From Apiotrichum sp. Y4204 (Eukaryota > Basidiomycota > Tremellomycetes > Trichosporonales > Trichosporonaceae), in contig JAMYHL010000022.1 in assembly GCA_025531455.1 (NCBI GenBank), positions 186,001 to 250,000 on the forward strand: a stretch of 64,000 nucleotides of DNA, in the 5' to 3' direction. The notes below the pieces were generated by a model. The model was given only the letters and a program-made list of their open reading frames with translations, was not told the DNA's origin and did no database searches. Shown here in pieces: positions 45,584-57,225 of this stretch (positions within the stretch are counted from its first letter, which is position 1; every line of letters starts with the position of its first letter). Both the position numbers and the translations under genes were made by a program.

Positions 45584-47187
45584 GGTAAATACGATAGGGA
45601 TACCCATTGTGGGCTAGTGAGTGCATCGATGCCGACGGCGAGCGGCTGTGCACATGTTTTAGTAGTTCAATGACGATGAACGTGAAATACATGGGTCGTG
45701 CGATGCAAAACGAGGAGGAGACTTCTATGAGCCGAACTACGTAGTATAGGGAAATATATGGCACGAGCTGCGCATGGCGTGTCGACTCTTGTGCTGTTGT
45801 GATCGGGTTTGCTCCTCCTTTACAGGAATGCATCCTGACATCCTGAGCAAATTCCTGATCACCTGAATGGAACGATCAAAATGTGTGGTACAATGCCCAT
45901 TGGATCGTATCAGCGATGCCACGACAGCTGCTGCGTGCGGCCCGTGATTGATAGCTGGGGTGTACGTGCAAATGACGGCAGATGTACAGATACTGAACGA
46001 CCAGCTGTCGCCCTCCAAGGGGTCCTTTATCATTAATAAAGGCCTTGGTCGGCTCGTGACTCACAGCCGGGCCGCGCCCCGATCCTCGAGGTCTCGAGAG
46101 TAATGTTGTGAGCATGTGATTTGCGAGCTTCCGAGGCAGTGGCGCCTGCCAAGATTACATGGCCGTGTGCGGAGTCGCCACCAAAGGCCTAAGATATTAC
46201 AGGGCTAATTAGGAAAGCGTCTCGAGGGACTTTTGGAATTAGACCGATGTGATTAGCATCTCTTCAATTGACCTGCTGTACCTGTCCTCTCGGTGCCCCT
46301 GTGGCCAAGCGCCCAAAAGTTGCACAGCCGACACGGTCACCGATTCCCGCTCCTCACATGCAGAGTAGTGCGATCCTTGGATCCTGCAGGCATGCAGGTG
46401 CTGCCGTCCTGCGCCACCGAGACCGACACTGATGCTTCGTAACTCTGCAACTCTGGCGGAAAGCAAGCGAGCAAGCTGTTCACCCCATCTGGGCAGAGAG
46501 GAGTGCCGCCCCACCTTTGCCATTCAAGTCACTCACACTCACTGGGTCCTGTGACCACCACAGGCATGACTGTCGCACGGTAGACCGCAAGTGTCGAGCA
46601 CATCCTATGTCACTTTTCCAGAGGGCCAAGCCCACGGCTGAGACAGGCCGCGCGATCGGACGAGACAGCCCAGGCCGTTGCCTCCACGTACAAGCCACGT
46701 TTGCGCGTGCTCGGCGGCGTCGCGGCGCTTCGGTTCTTACATGGACGCTGTTCGGCCCCCCCTTTGTGCGCCGCTCCCGTGACCCTTTGTGCCCTTCGAT
46801 CCTGTGCACCGTCAGTAGTGGTGTCCAGTGGCGGAGAGGAGCGCGCAGCAATAGGGACCAGTTGTACAGTCTTATTAGTGGCCCGCACATTCGGTCCCAT
46901 CTGTAGCAATAGAAGTAGGACTGGACTTAGAAGGATTAAGTACTTTTTTGTGACTTTTGAGAAGGATTCTCTTTTCCAAAACGACACGCCACCAGTCCCC
47001 AATTGGCCGCATCATCGTTCAACCCATCCGGTCCATTCCATCCAGTCCCACCATCCATCCATTCATCATCCCAATCCCCCCCAGCTCCAATTTCTTTTCA
47101 AACTCGCTCTTCGCTCTATCAAGTCCACATCAACGACGACCTTTTACAACACACCGTCCTTGCAACTCCGTTGCGATTCTCAGCCCC
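45584..47187. promoter_or_regulatory. Intergenic region upstream of the ORM gene
   Basis: This 1.6-kb gap lies between two plus-strand genes. It should contain the RBM42-like 3' UTR and the promoter and leader of ORM; the last 180 bp are CT/CA-rich, as expected for a leader. Short overlapping ORFs on both strands have no recognisable content. I see no other feature. Confidence 0.45.
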
Positions 47188-48486
47188 ATGCCCTCTTCCC
47201 TCATTCCGCCTTCCTCGCCAACAGGACGAACGCGCTCCGTCTCCCAGCCGATGCGTGACGGCTTCGACCCCGACACGTTCCGCTTCAACAACGTCAACAG
47301 CGCACATTCCACTTCGCCTAGGTCGAGCTTTTCTCGCTCCCTCTCCGCCAACACCCAGTACGGAAGTTTCGGGCGCGCATCAGGATCTCAGATGATGGGA
47401 TCAGGCAACACGCATCACCATGGACGCGCACGTTCGGGCTCGCTCGTGACCGTCACCGAAGTCGGCGGCGATGAGCCCGACACCATTAACGACCGTCTCG
47501 GTGTCGGAACGAACCATAACGCCGCCTGGGTCAATGCACCTGGTAAGTCGGACGACCTCTCGTGCGGCAAGCGGGAGAGCGGGCTTTGGGCTCTGGACAA
47601 CGCCACGTCCATTGCCAACACAGCGGGAAGCTATGGAACTTGCGCCTTGGAAGAACTTTGGCCAGAAATACAGCAGGTTGCTAGCCTACTTGTTGGACCT
47701 TAGTTCTCCGCTGTGAGGAGGCTTGCACCATTAGATGGCAAGACTAACATACAGGCGCGTGGGTCATTCACCCTGTACTCATCATCGGTGCGAAGCTCCT
47801 CATTGACGCGATCCCCGGAATGCGCCAAGAGACGAGCTGGACCATTGTCAACCTCGGATACATGGCGGTGCGTTGACGCTTTCAGCTCTCCATGTAGTGG
47901 CTAATCTCAGCTCTCGTTCACGATGTTCCACCACGTTACTGGTATTCCCTTCGAGGCGTGAGTGGCTCAGCGATGGCGCAACATAGCGGGCAGGAAACGA
48001 CCGTTTATGAGTTCAAACTGACCCCTTAGCATGTCGACTGGTGGCGCTTATGACGACCTCACGCTCTGGGAGCAGATTGATATGGGTGCCCAGCACACGC
48101 CGGCCAAGAAGTGGCTCACCAGCGTTCCTATCTGCCTGTAAGTACCACTGAAGGCGGACGATGATACAACGGAGGACAGAGGTCAACGTGGACCAGTATC
48201 TTTTGATTGTACCCTCTCGTTTGGGATTGCAGCCACTGACCTCATCCAGTTTCTTGATCTCGACTCATTACACACGATACGATCCTACACTCTTTGCGCT
48301 CAACTTTGCCGCTCTCCTTTTCGTCCTGTTCCCCAAGCTCCCGATTGTAAGCTTTCAGCTTAATGGCTAGTTCTAACAGCACAGCTGCACCGTCTGCGTT
48401 TCCACATTCTTCCCTCCTCGCAATCCGGAATCTCGACTCCGGCGCCCTCCGCGCCGTCATCGCCGCGTCTCAAGCCGCAGTATTAA
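47188..48486 (+). CDS. ORM1: ORM/ORMDL sphingolipid regulator
   Basis: ER membrane protein that restrains serine palmitoyltransferase and so sets sphingolipid synthesis. Six exons (47188-47542, 47755-47867, 47911-47957, 48030-48137, 48250-48346, 48385-48486) total 822 nt and encode 273 residues. The family core starts at NHNAAWVNAPGAWVIH and includes the first TM pair (VLIIGAKLLIDAIPG, then TIVNLGYMALSFTMFHH). The conserved GIPFEAMSTGGAYDDLTLWEQID comes next, then LFLISTHYTRYD and the final TM region, ending with FALNFAALLFVLFPKLP. The ~110-residue Ser-rich head has two R-x-R-x-x-S sites (RTRSVS and RARSGS), the Ypk1 consensus; in yeast, Ypk1 phosphorylates the Orm N-terminus to relieve inhibition. 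Conservation of that control here is inferred. Confidence 0.93.
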
Positions 48487-48767
48487 CAAATTTGATTCAT
48501 TGATATGATCCTAATGATCACTCCTTAGACATGCACATTATGAACGACCAGCGCATGAGGTAGCCACTCGAGCTACACAGGCAATATGGTCTGAGCTGTG
48601 CTGACGTCTAACGAAAGCAGGATCTAATCAGTCGCCACCACAGTCCAACTGCAAAAGTGGCTCTTGTCGTCAAGTTAAAATAGGTGAATGCAGATGCAAA
48701 AGCTCGGTGTAATGTCTATGGTCCCAACCTCGCCCTCCGATATCCCAGGTAACCAAACCGCCACTGA

Positions 48768-51091
48768 TCACTTCCCACTGCTCTTCTTGATCAGCCGCGC
48801 CTTCTCGCTCTTGGGCATCTTGTTCTTGCGCTTCTCGCGGTTCTCCTCCTTGAGCGCCTTTTTGCGTTCCTGCCAGTTAGCAGAGCAGACAGTCGGTCGA
48901 CGCGCAACATGCAGCGAGAACCCACCTTGTTTGCCTCCTTGTTCTCGTTGCGGAACCCACGCGACTTCTTCTCAAACGCCTCGGGCTCCTCCTCGTCGTC
49001 GCTTGGCGGTGGTGTCACCTCGTCCTCCCACCGCACACCCTTCTTCGGCTTGGCGGAGGGAACCGGCTCAGGTGCTGCGGAGGATGTGGGCTCGAGCGCC
49101 TCGGCTGCGGGCGCAGTCTCCACCGTCGGCTGATCGGAATTTGAGGCGGTTTCGGGCCCGACTTCGGCGCCCTTTGCTTCCTCGGGCTGTGCAGCACTAC
49201 TGGAAGTACCAGCCGCGGGCTCCTTGCCCTCATTAATGTCCAAGCCTGTCAGGCTCGCGTAGATGAGCTTGTCACCTTGTCCACTGCGGAGGAGGTCGAC
49301 GTCGCGTTCGGGGTCGTACACCTCACCGAGCGAGCGGGGGATATACGAAGAGAAGAAGACGGCGTCGTCAACTGCTGCCTGGTTCTTATCCTGCGCAGCT
49401 GTGTTGGCCGATCCCGATGTGCCCTCGCCCTTGTCTGCTTCAGGCTCGTGGATCGGCTCCTTGTCGAGCCACTCGCGCAGGATGTCAAGCAAGCGCTGCT
49501 CGCCCTCGTCCCCTGCCTCGTCTTCCCGGCTCAACCCCACGTTCTCGTCCACGATAAAGCTCCACGCGCGCCGGATGCCTAGGGTGCGCACCTCGCCGTT
49601 TGAACGTTTGTGGAAAAAGTCCTCCACGTTGCGGATGTCCGAGCGCAGGAAGTCGAAGGCAGACGGGTGGTCCTGCTCGACCGACTGCGACACGTCGATG
49701 ATGTACAGGTGTGATGCGTGGTAGCTGCCGTCAGTCACTCTGTGAAGCTTGCGCGAGTCCCGAAGCTGGCTCACAGAATGTTGTACTCTGAAAGATCGGC
49801 GTGCACGAGACGGCAAACATGGTACATCCTCCGCATGGAGACGAGCAGCTCGCCATACAAACGGGGCAGCTTGGACATGGAGATGTCCGCGTCCTTGAGG
49901 CGTGGTGATGCGCTGTTGTCAGTCGCCGTCCTCTGGTCCTCACCGATCGGGCGATCACGATTACTTACATCCCGTCCTTGCCGAGGAATTCCATCACGAG
50001 GACATTCTCCCTCTGCTCAATGACAATCGGCGCGCGCACGCCGCCCTGCACCAGGCGACGGAGGTTGCGCAGCTCCTTCTCCGCCCACAGGCGCACCATC
50101 TTGCGTGGGTTTTTAGCGGACGAGTAGCCGCCCTTGAACCGTTGCTCGCCGACGATGTAGTTCTGCCGTGCCCGGAAGTTGAGAATGCTCGTGCGGTAGA
50201 TCTTGACAGCCACGGCGGCCGGGTACGGTGATGGTGTCGGCGGGGTGTTGGCACCGGGAAACGCGAGGTACACGTTGGCCTAGAGTCAGTGTCTCGTTCT
50301 CGTATTCTCCACCATATTCTCCACTCACTTCTTTTCCAGTGCTGACCACACCATCGATGACGCCAAAGAACCCGCGGTTGACAAGTGCGCTGAGGACGAG
50401 GCGGGTACGTGCATCGAGCACCTGTTCGTGTGTCGCGCGATCCGCCTTGTCCTTCTGGTTGGCGCGCTCCGCCGCACTCTTCGGGTTGGCAGACACGCCG
50501 CCAAGGATGCCGGGGTTCACGAGCGTCTTGCCTGTCGTTCCGGACTGGATCGGGGCACGCGCGCGGCGAGCCGCTGCATTGGCATTCCGGGCAGGGAGGG
50601 GGCGGGCCGAGGCTGGTGTCGACGAGCCGCTCGCAGGCGCTGTGGACGGTTTGGCGCCCGTGCCGAGGTCAATAGCGGCATACGACTGCCGCACGCGGTT
50701 ATACTGCTTCGTGAAGTCTGGAATCAGTGCTGCTCACTTGGCCCGATAACTTACCGCCATCGGCGAGCTCCCAGTCCTCGTCCTCGACGCCCCAGTCGAG
50801 CATCTCCTCGTCGTCCATCTCGGGCCCGTCCCCCTCCTCGCGCTCCCGAGGCCATCCACCGTCTGGATTCCCCAGCCCTTCGTCATCAGACTCAAATATC
50901 GATGACCCGTCGTCCTCCTCGTCCTCGTCAAGCTCCTCTCCATACTGGGCCTCCTCCTCCTCGTCGCACGGTACCTCGTCAATGTACGCTTTCCCGTCTG
51001 CCCGCGCCTCGGGAGTAGCGGGACCCGTATCGCCCGCATCGACCGCCAGCTGCGCTTCGTTCGTCGTTGTCTCTGTTGTAGTATTGCTCAT
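48768..51091 (-). CDS. RIO1: RIO1 atypical protein kinase
   Basis: RIO-family kinase/ATPase needed for the last steps of 40S ribosome maturation. The ATG at 51091 (MSNTTTETTT) is the first AUG; the open frame upstream of it has only a TTG. The N-terminus is very acidic. The RIO domain starts with ALVNRGFFGVIDGVVSTGKE, continuing with ANVYLAFP; the STGKEANVY loop is the RIO1 nucleotide-binding signature. The ion-pair Lys is in AVAVKIYRTSILNF. The catalytic Asp is in LVHADLSEYN (about 49820) and the metal-binding Asp in YIIDVSQSVEQDHPSAFDFL (about 49700). A ~30-residue insertion lies in the kinase N-lobe (GANTPPTPSPYPAA). The tail is acidic, then basic (ERKKALKEENREKRKNKMPK), ending at TGA 48768-48770. 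There are about six introns. Confidence 0.93.
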
Positions 51092-52034
51092 CGCTGTGTC
51101 GGTGGTGTTGGATGTGGTGGCGACTGTAGGATTCAACTTTTTTCGTTCTAGTAATGTCTAGGCAGGGTGTTGTGAGCTTTGGAAATCTCGGATCCGAGTC
51201 GCGTGAAAAGCGCGTTAGAATCTCGTGCTACCTGCATGGAGTCCCTGAAATTTAGAGATGACCTTGTGAGGATCAAAATTCCCATATTCCCAGGATCTGT
51301 GGACGCGCACAGACGTCATCGACATTTTATCTGCGGAGAGTCTTTTCTCACATCCTCAAATCTCAAAGTCTACTGCGACTGGCTGTTGGCAGCGGCAGCC
51401 GATGGCCAGAGCCCAGAGCCCAGAGCGGCGCCAAACACCAGCAACGTAAGCTATCTCCGGAGACCGGAACAATGCCCTACGCACCGGCTCTTGCAGCGGA
51501 GATGCGATCAGCTGACGCCTCCTGAACAGCTGCCAATCAGCCGCCCACCATTTGTTGCTCCTGTCCGTAGTGATGTCATGGAGCAGTCGCGGGAAGGAGA
51601 GCCGCCGTGGTGATGCAACATGCAACAAACATATGCAAACATGTTCTCGCTTGTCCTTTGCCTCTGGCTCGTGCCCGGTAGAAACAGGTAGGTTCACGGT
51701 GCAAACAACTACGTAGCTAGGTGCGCTGGCCGCGAACCAGCGGCCCTGGGACTGGCATGTGACGTCGCCTGCGACCCACCAGCAGCGCATAGCGAGTACA
51801 GTTCTTGTGTCATTTGGCGCAGACATAATTTGCCCAGGCGCGGTCCCGCACAGTAGTGGGGGTTCTCGGCGCGTGTGACCAGAGATTTCTCGCCGATTTC
51901 TCAACCTCTCGATTGGACGCGCTACACCCAAACGGGCAACAACCCGCTCGTCACCAGCACACCAGGCCACGTATATAAGACTACAGACAAGCGCTGCTAG
52001 CACCCATATTCCGCCACCCACCACAGCATCCACC
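51092..52034. promoter_or_regulatory. Divergent intergenic region, RIO1 / TspO
   Basis: This 943-bp gap lies between two start codons facing away from each other. A TATA element sits near the TspO end. A 268-codon open frame on the minus strand crosses much of it but has no recognisable content and overlaps the TspO start, so I treat it as chance. Confidence 0.5.
51972..51978 (+). promoter_or_regulatory. TATA box of the TspO-like gene
   Basis: TATATAA lies 57 bp upstream of the ATG at 52035. This is the only well-placed consensus TATA box I noticed in front of a gene in this window, which would fit an inducible gene. Confidence 0.5.
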
Positions 52035-52902
52035 ATGGTAGCCCTTCCAGAGATCGCCTTCTCCCTGTGTCGCAACCCGGCTGTCGCAGGTATGTACGAA
52101 GGCAAAGGCGTACACTTGGCGGAAAGTTGGAGGTGTTTTAGGAGGCAAAGTTCCTCTAGCATCTCAGCTATCTCAGCCCGTCACAAGTCACAACGCCAAC
52201 CCTCGGTCTTCTCTGTAGCCCGCTAACCTCCAGTCGGCCTCCCCGTCGCCCTTGGCCTCGCGTCTGGCCTCGTCGCCGGCGAGATCCGGCACGAGCGCAC
52301 CGGCCAGCCGGTGAGTGGCATTCACACCCTGCTCGGTTATAGGCAACTAACATTCAGATGAAGACCGTGTGCCCTGCGCACCCCGCGTTCAGCTACCTCT
52401 GGACCGGAATGTACGGTCTGATGGGATACGCCGCGCACCTCTGTGTGCAGTCGTTTGATGCTGCCCCGACCCCGCAGGGAACGTGAGTGTTAAAGCGGCG
52501 ATTAGCGAGACCGGCGCATTATGCTTTTCTCCTGGTGGTTCCACGCAAGCCCAGACCATAGCTAACCCCCAGCGAGGACGCGACCGTTGGCCTCGCGTTC
52601 TACTACGCGCAGCTGGCGATGAGCCTCATCTGGGCGCCGCTCTACGTCGGCGGCCGCATGCCCAAGCTCGCCCTCGTCGACTCGCTGGTCCTCACCACCA
52701 CCGCGACCGCCATGACCGTGAAGATGCACGACCTCAACTGGTGCTCGACCTCGCCGACGTGGTTCCTCGCGCCCGTCTGCGCCTGGCTCGGATACACGAC
52801 CTTCCTCAACGTCCAGTCCGTGCTCAACGAGGAGAAGTGAGTGATACCCCTCAAACTTGGCGAGGAGGGTCACTGACAAGCAGGGCCAAGCCCGGCCACT
52901 AG
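52035..52902 (+). CDS. TspO/MBR family membrane protein
   Basis: Five-helix membrane protein of the translocator protein family, which binds tetrapyrroles and sterols and usually sits in the mitochondrial outer membrane of eukaryotes. Exons 52035-52089, 52234-52310, 52358-52482, 52573-52836 and 52884-52902 total 540 nt and encode 179 residues, a normal length. Features of the family: the first helix GLPVALGLASGLVAGE, the FSYLWTGMYGLMGYAAHL segment matching the conserved W-x-x-L-Y-x-x-M-G, LAFYYAQLAMSLIWAPLYVG (helix 3, Q-L-x-x-N/S-x-x-W-x-P), LALVDSLVL, and a last helix ending LGYTTFLNVQSVLNEEK. The last intron (GTGAGT at 52837, CACTGAC branch) is read as removed, adding AKPGH; if retained, the protein ends four residues earlier at TGA 52838-52840. 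Confidence 0.86.
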
Positions 52903-55370
52903 ATAACATGTGGAGACGCGTAGCGCGCCGCAAGGTCCGAGCTCTCCCTTTCGACCATCATTTCATCATTCGCGCCCGATATGCTCGGTATCGTCAGAAG
53001 AAGTAGGAAATCTGAATGAATTCTGATAATATGATTGTGACGTGGGCTGTTGGGGCCGGTAAACCGTGTCTTATCAGAAACTACTGAGTTGCTGACATTG
53101 GCAGACGCCATGATGTACGTATGTAGCTGCCTAGAGGTTGGTGTTGGTTTGATTGTCAGTACATGTTGCTTGCCCAAGATGCAGAGAGCAGAAAGAGGAG
53201 GCCATTATCTTCGCAACACTGGACGCAGCACTGCTAGCACTGGACGCATGACTGAAAGTATGTCTCCTTTTCCTGACTGAAAGCACCCCCGGTGGAATTC
53301 AGCCTGGCAAGTCATGTTTCGCAATTTCGCGACAGACACAACGGAGCGGGACCAGCCATCCGCGGAGTGTCTGGACTTGACGACGCGCCGTCCCTTTGGC
53401 AATGCCGGTGTGGAGCAGGCGGTCTCCCGCAGGCGACTCTTCGAGATGCGGCTGATCGTCCCTGGCTAGAGCGTGGCGGGTCGATACATGACGTGTCCTT
53501 GACGATAGCCGTCCGCTTGGAAAGACGCGACGGGTCGTAAATTCGTGAATATACAATGCCTCGAGGGCGCACATGGTGTCAATTGAAGGGCTCGAGTGCT
53601 AGAGAGCTTTAAAGCCCACGCCCTTCCCCTCGGAGATGGAGATCGCCCCCCCCTGTCCAAAGTCGCCTGTCAGCATGTTGTCTGTCGATATCTCGATACT
53701 GTCGTGATCGATTCATAATGTGGTGGCCGTGGAAGCACAACATACAACAACAAGGACAGGGCACAAGTGGCTGTCCAAAGACTACAATCTGTATACTCGG
53801 TGCAAAGTGGGGTCCTCGGGAATGCCGTGACCGCTTCCGCGATGCAAGCGCGAGCGAGTCTGGGGCCCGCTGCCTTGGCTCGTCCTGGTGGCCCTTGCCG
53901 AAAGGGGCAATCCCGGACCGAAGGAGCGGATCTGAAGGGAAACCGGGAAGGGGTAAAGGGGTAATGTAAATATGGAGCTCTGGGGAGGCGAGAGGCCAGA
54001 ACGGGCCATTGGGCGTCTGCCGATCAGGTCGATCTGGGGGGGTGGGAAGGGGGGAAGGGTCGTGAGGGCGCACTTGTTTGGGGCCATTGGTGTGCTGGGA
54101 TCGTCGCTTGCGCGCTTGCAGCTTGTTTGAGAGGGGTTGGTGTAGATTGGTGCGCGGTGCGCTGGCGCGCCGCAGGAGTCGCGAAAGGGCAGGAGGGCAT
54201 GAGGCCCTAGCTGGCCACACCACAGGCAACGAATGCGCCCGAGATCCCAAGACGCATACCTGCAATACCTGGCAACCTGCGAAACGGGATATTGGATATT
54301 GCGATATTGGACGTGGGATGAAGGATGTATGCATGAGCGGGATAGGTATCCGGGCCTCCAAGATCGCTTACAGAGTCAGGAGAACGATTGGAGCATGCCC
54401 GACGGGTGACCTTGGCCGACGCATGCTTGTCTCAACAGCCGTCCAGCATTTGTTGTCGTCTTCTCATTCTGGCAAACTGACATATTCCTTCGGTGGACAT
54501 CGCTTTCTTGCGTGGCCCTTTCAGTTTCTCCCTCTTTGGACGCCGGACACTGCCCTGCTTGTGCTGCGCGAGACTGCGGAGACTGCCAACTGCGACCTGG
54601 CACACAACGACAAGGCCGTCCCTCGACGCCGCGACGCCTTCCGACGCCTCACACGATCGACCATTTCACCCCCTTGGCTGGCCGCCATCTGCAGTGCTTG
54701 CAGTGCTTGCAGTGCGCCCAGTGTAGCCCCTCGTTTCCATTCAGCGCCATCTTGGCGTTGTCCACCCACCTTCACTTCCCTCTTTTCTCTCCATTATCAC
54801 TCCCCAGTCACTCGTTTTCTTTCTCTGGTGATCCCGTTCCTTGCCGTCTTGACCACTTTGGTCAAGCCCTCTCTTTCCCTCGTCGCCTCCAATAGTGCAG
54901 TGCACTGTGGTGTCGAATCTGTGCCATCATCAGGCCTATTGCCATGCTTTTCCTTATCGACATTTTGACGTAAACGGAAAGCATCCCGCTCCAACGGCTT
55001 CAGCCTCCTCGTCCTCGTGTGCGCGTGGGCCCCCAACAAATACGGTCGGCCCCTCGCCGATCATCACACGCAAGCCTCTTCTCACAACACAACAAACCCC
55101 TTCCGCCTCGACGCACACTGTTGGCAGCTCCCTCTAGCTTGCAATAGTTTTATCTTCTCTCTTATCTGGTCTCCCAGAAGCGATACCTCCTCATTCATCT
55201 CTATCCTCGCGAGTCGGCGTCTGACTTGGACCACGCGGACGTGCACAGCATTGCGCACAACCCTGCTTCCCCGCCCCCACACCCCGCCTTCCCTCCATTC
55301 CAAGCTGTGTACTTGACTACTTGTCAACCCGGCAACACCAAACATTTCGACCGTTGGAGACCTTGTCAAC
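52903..55370. promoter_or_regulatory. Long intergenic region upstream of the unknown gene at 55371
   Basis: This 2.5-kb gap holds long open frames on both strands at about 53600-54970 (250 and 296 codons), but they overlap each other, lack ATG starts at the right place or recognisable domains, and have Arg/Ser/Cys-rich composition typical of shadow frames. The stretch from 54700 is CT-rich with repeated GCAGTGCTT words (about 54690-54720) and then becomes a leader-like sequence before the ATG at 55371. I call no gene. Confidence 0.4.
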
Positions 55371-56999
55371 ATGACAGAAGTAGATTCACGTCCCCCTCCC
55401 TCGCTACCGGTGCCCCACGGCGTACGACCGGTAAGTGCTGCGTGTTGGTTGCTCAGACGCTTTCGTACTGATAGCGAAGGCTCGCATTCCTCCACGTTCA
55501 CCAGTTGCACCCTCGGCGCGCCCGCCGCTTCCAGGCCGACGACAGTCAAATGAGTCTTCCGCTACACGTCCTCGACTGGGAGTTGTTGGACCGGGGAAGA
55601 CGCGCACCCCACCCCCACTCCCGCAACGGAATGGAAGCCCGTCGGTCTTCAGTGGTCGCGAAGGGAGCGTTTATACTCGTCGAGGGGAAACCATCACCAG
55701 CCCTCCTCCAGCTGTGCGTTGCCGTCGGCCTTTATAAGCAAGCCGTAGCTAACCTCACAGGAACTGGAGCTGTTTGCCCATCACTGCCGCGTCTTCTACC
55801 TGTTCCAAGAGGGCGAGGCCGAGTCTGGTGACTACATTTCAAGAACACTTGCCCGCTTGAAACCTGCTCATCGCGCTGCGTACACCCGAGTTCAGAGCCA
55901 GCTGCGTGCCCAAGCCCACTTGCATCATCTCCGCGTACGGATTTCCTCGTTCCACGCGCTGATCGCTGCCAACGCGCCCAACTCGGGTCTGTCAGGACCG
56001 GCTCGTTCTGAAATTGGAGGATCGCGGGCACAGGCTGAACGTGCCGACCGACTGTCATTCTTCTTGCGCAAGTGGGGAGGGAGCGCGGGCGCCCTTGAAC
56101 CCTTCTTTCGCGGACTGTGGTCCGTGTTTCGTCTCCAGAGTCGTGGCGACCCGTCTCGTGGCGGTGGCGGCCCCCGTTGCGTAGTGTGGGAAATCGACGA
56201 CGCCGTGTTTCTGGAGTCTGGGTGAGTGGCTCAACATAAAACAAAGCTGATCTTCAGTGGCCCCGAATTCATGCACGAAGCGCTAGTGGTTATGAAGGGT
56301 GTTCTTGGGTTCGAAGAGCAAGCTCTCTGCGACCCGCCGAGGATGCGTCGCATCCCTACCACCGACGTTCTAACACCACCTGGTACCGACCCATTCACGG
56401 ACACATCGCCGCCACCCATGCAGCAGATGCGCAAAACATCGGGACGTGGCCCCGCACCACCTCCGCCGCCATCGCGTCGCCGCCCAACGAATAGCAGCCT
56501 GACACCCGTCGAGGACCCGACGATGCCGTTGCTGGCCGGATCGTCAATTCAGACGACCCCGGTCTCGCCAGTGCTACTTCCACCGTCCAGTCCGTCGCCG
56601 GCTCCGAGCGAGGACGAAGAGGAGGCTGATGCCGAAGAAGAAGCCGACCTGAACAAGGCGAGGTTCCGCATCTGGACATTCCCTGCGCACATTACGGACC
56701 AGGAGGCCGAAAACCTCATGAGCCTTTTCCCGCGCTACCTTCAGCGCCCAGATACGCGCTTCCCCTTTCCTCGTCACCGGCTGAAGGATTTGGAGCTGGG
56801 CAGCGGACCATGGCACACCGTCATGGTCGAGGGCGTGCAGGTCTCGCTCCCCAAGGTCGAGTGTGAAGATGAGGCCGGTGTCGTGCGCGCCGGTACGGGA
56901 CGTGTCTGGGTTGGCAACGATGAACGTCTGGACGGATGGATGGGTGGAACGTGGTTCCGATTCAAGCGGTGGTGGCGTAGACTGTTTGGCCGTGGATAA
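55371..56999 (+). CDS. Unknown protein with Pro-rich head and basic aromatic tail
   Basis: I do not recognise the family. Four exons (55371-55430, 55480-55713, 55761-56221, 56258-56999) total 1,497 nt and encode 498 residues; all joins are in phase. The head (residues 1-98) is Pro/Arg/Ser-rich. A helical part follows (ELELFAHHCRVFYLFQEG, then QLRAQAHLHHLRVRISSFHA), then CVVWEIDDAVFLESGGPEFM and HEALVVMKGVLGFEEQ. A disordered middle is rich in Pro and Ser and carries an acidic block (SEDEEEADAEEEADLNKARF). The protein ends in a very basic, aromatic segment (GTWFRFKRWWRRLFGRG) that could bind a membrane surface. There is no TM helix or catalytic motif I can name. It is convergent with PRP24. 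Confidence 0.75.
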
Positions 57000-57225
57000 G
57001 ACCAGTCTTGCACGATCAAACGGACTGGAGAAGTTACGGAACGATACCCAAGAGAGTACAGCACCGAATACAGAAGTGCATACCAATGCCGACACGGAAA
57101 GGACAATCGAGCGAAATGTAGCCCCATCTCGGGACGCGGTGCGATCCTGGACCACATGGACTCGGGAGTGTAGAATTCACGTCTTCAAACACAAATGCAT
57201 GTACATTGACTGTGTACTACCGCGA

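Noticed and set aside
51356..52162. 268-codon minus-strand open frame
   Set aside because: It covers the TATA box and first exon of the TspO-like gene and has no recognisable content.
53609..54361. 250-codon minus-strand open frame
   Set aside because: It overlaps another long frame on the other strand and has low-complexity Pro/Arg content without any motif.
54078..54968. 296-codon plus-strand open frame
   Set aside because: It starts at TTG, has Arg/Cys/Ser-rich shadow-like composition and crosses CT-rich leader DNA; no domain or splice support.
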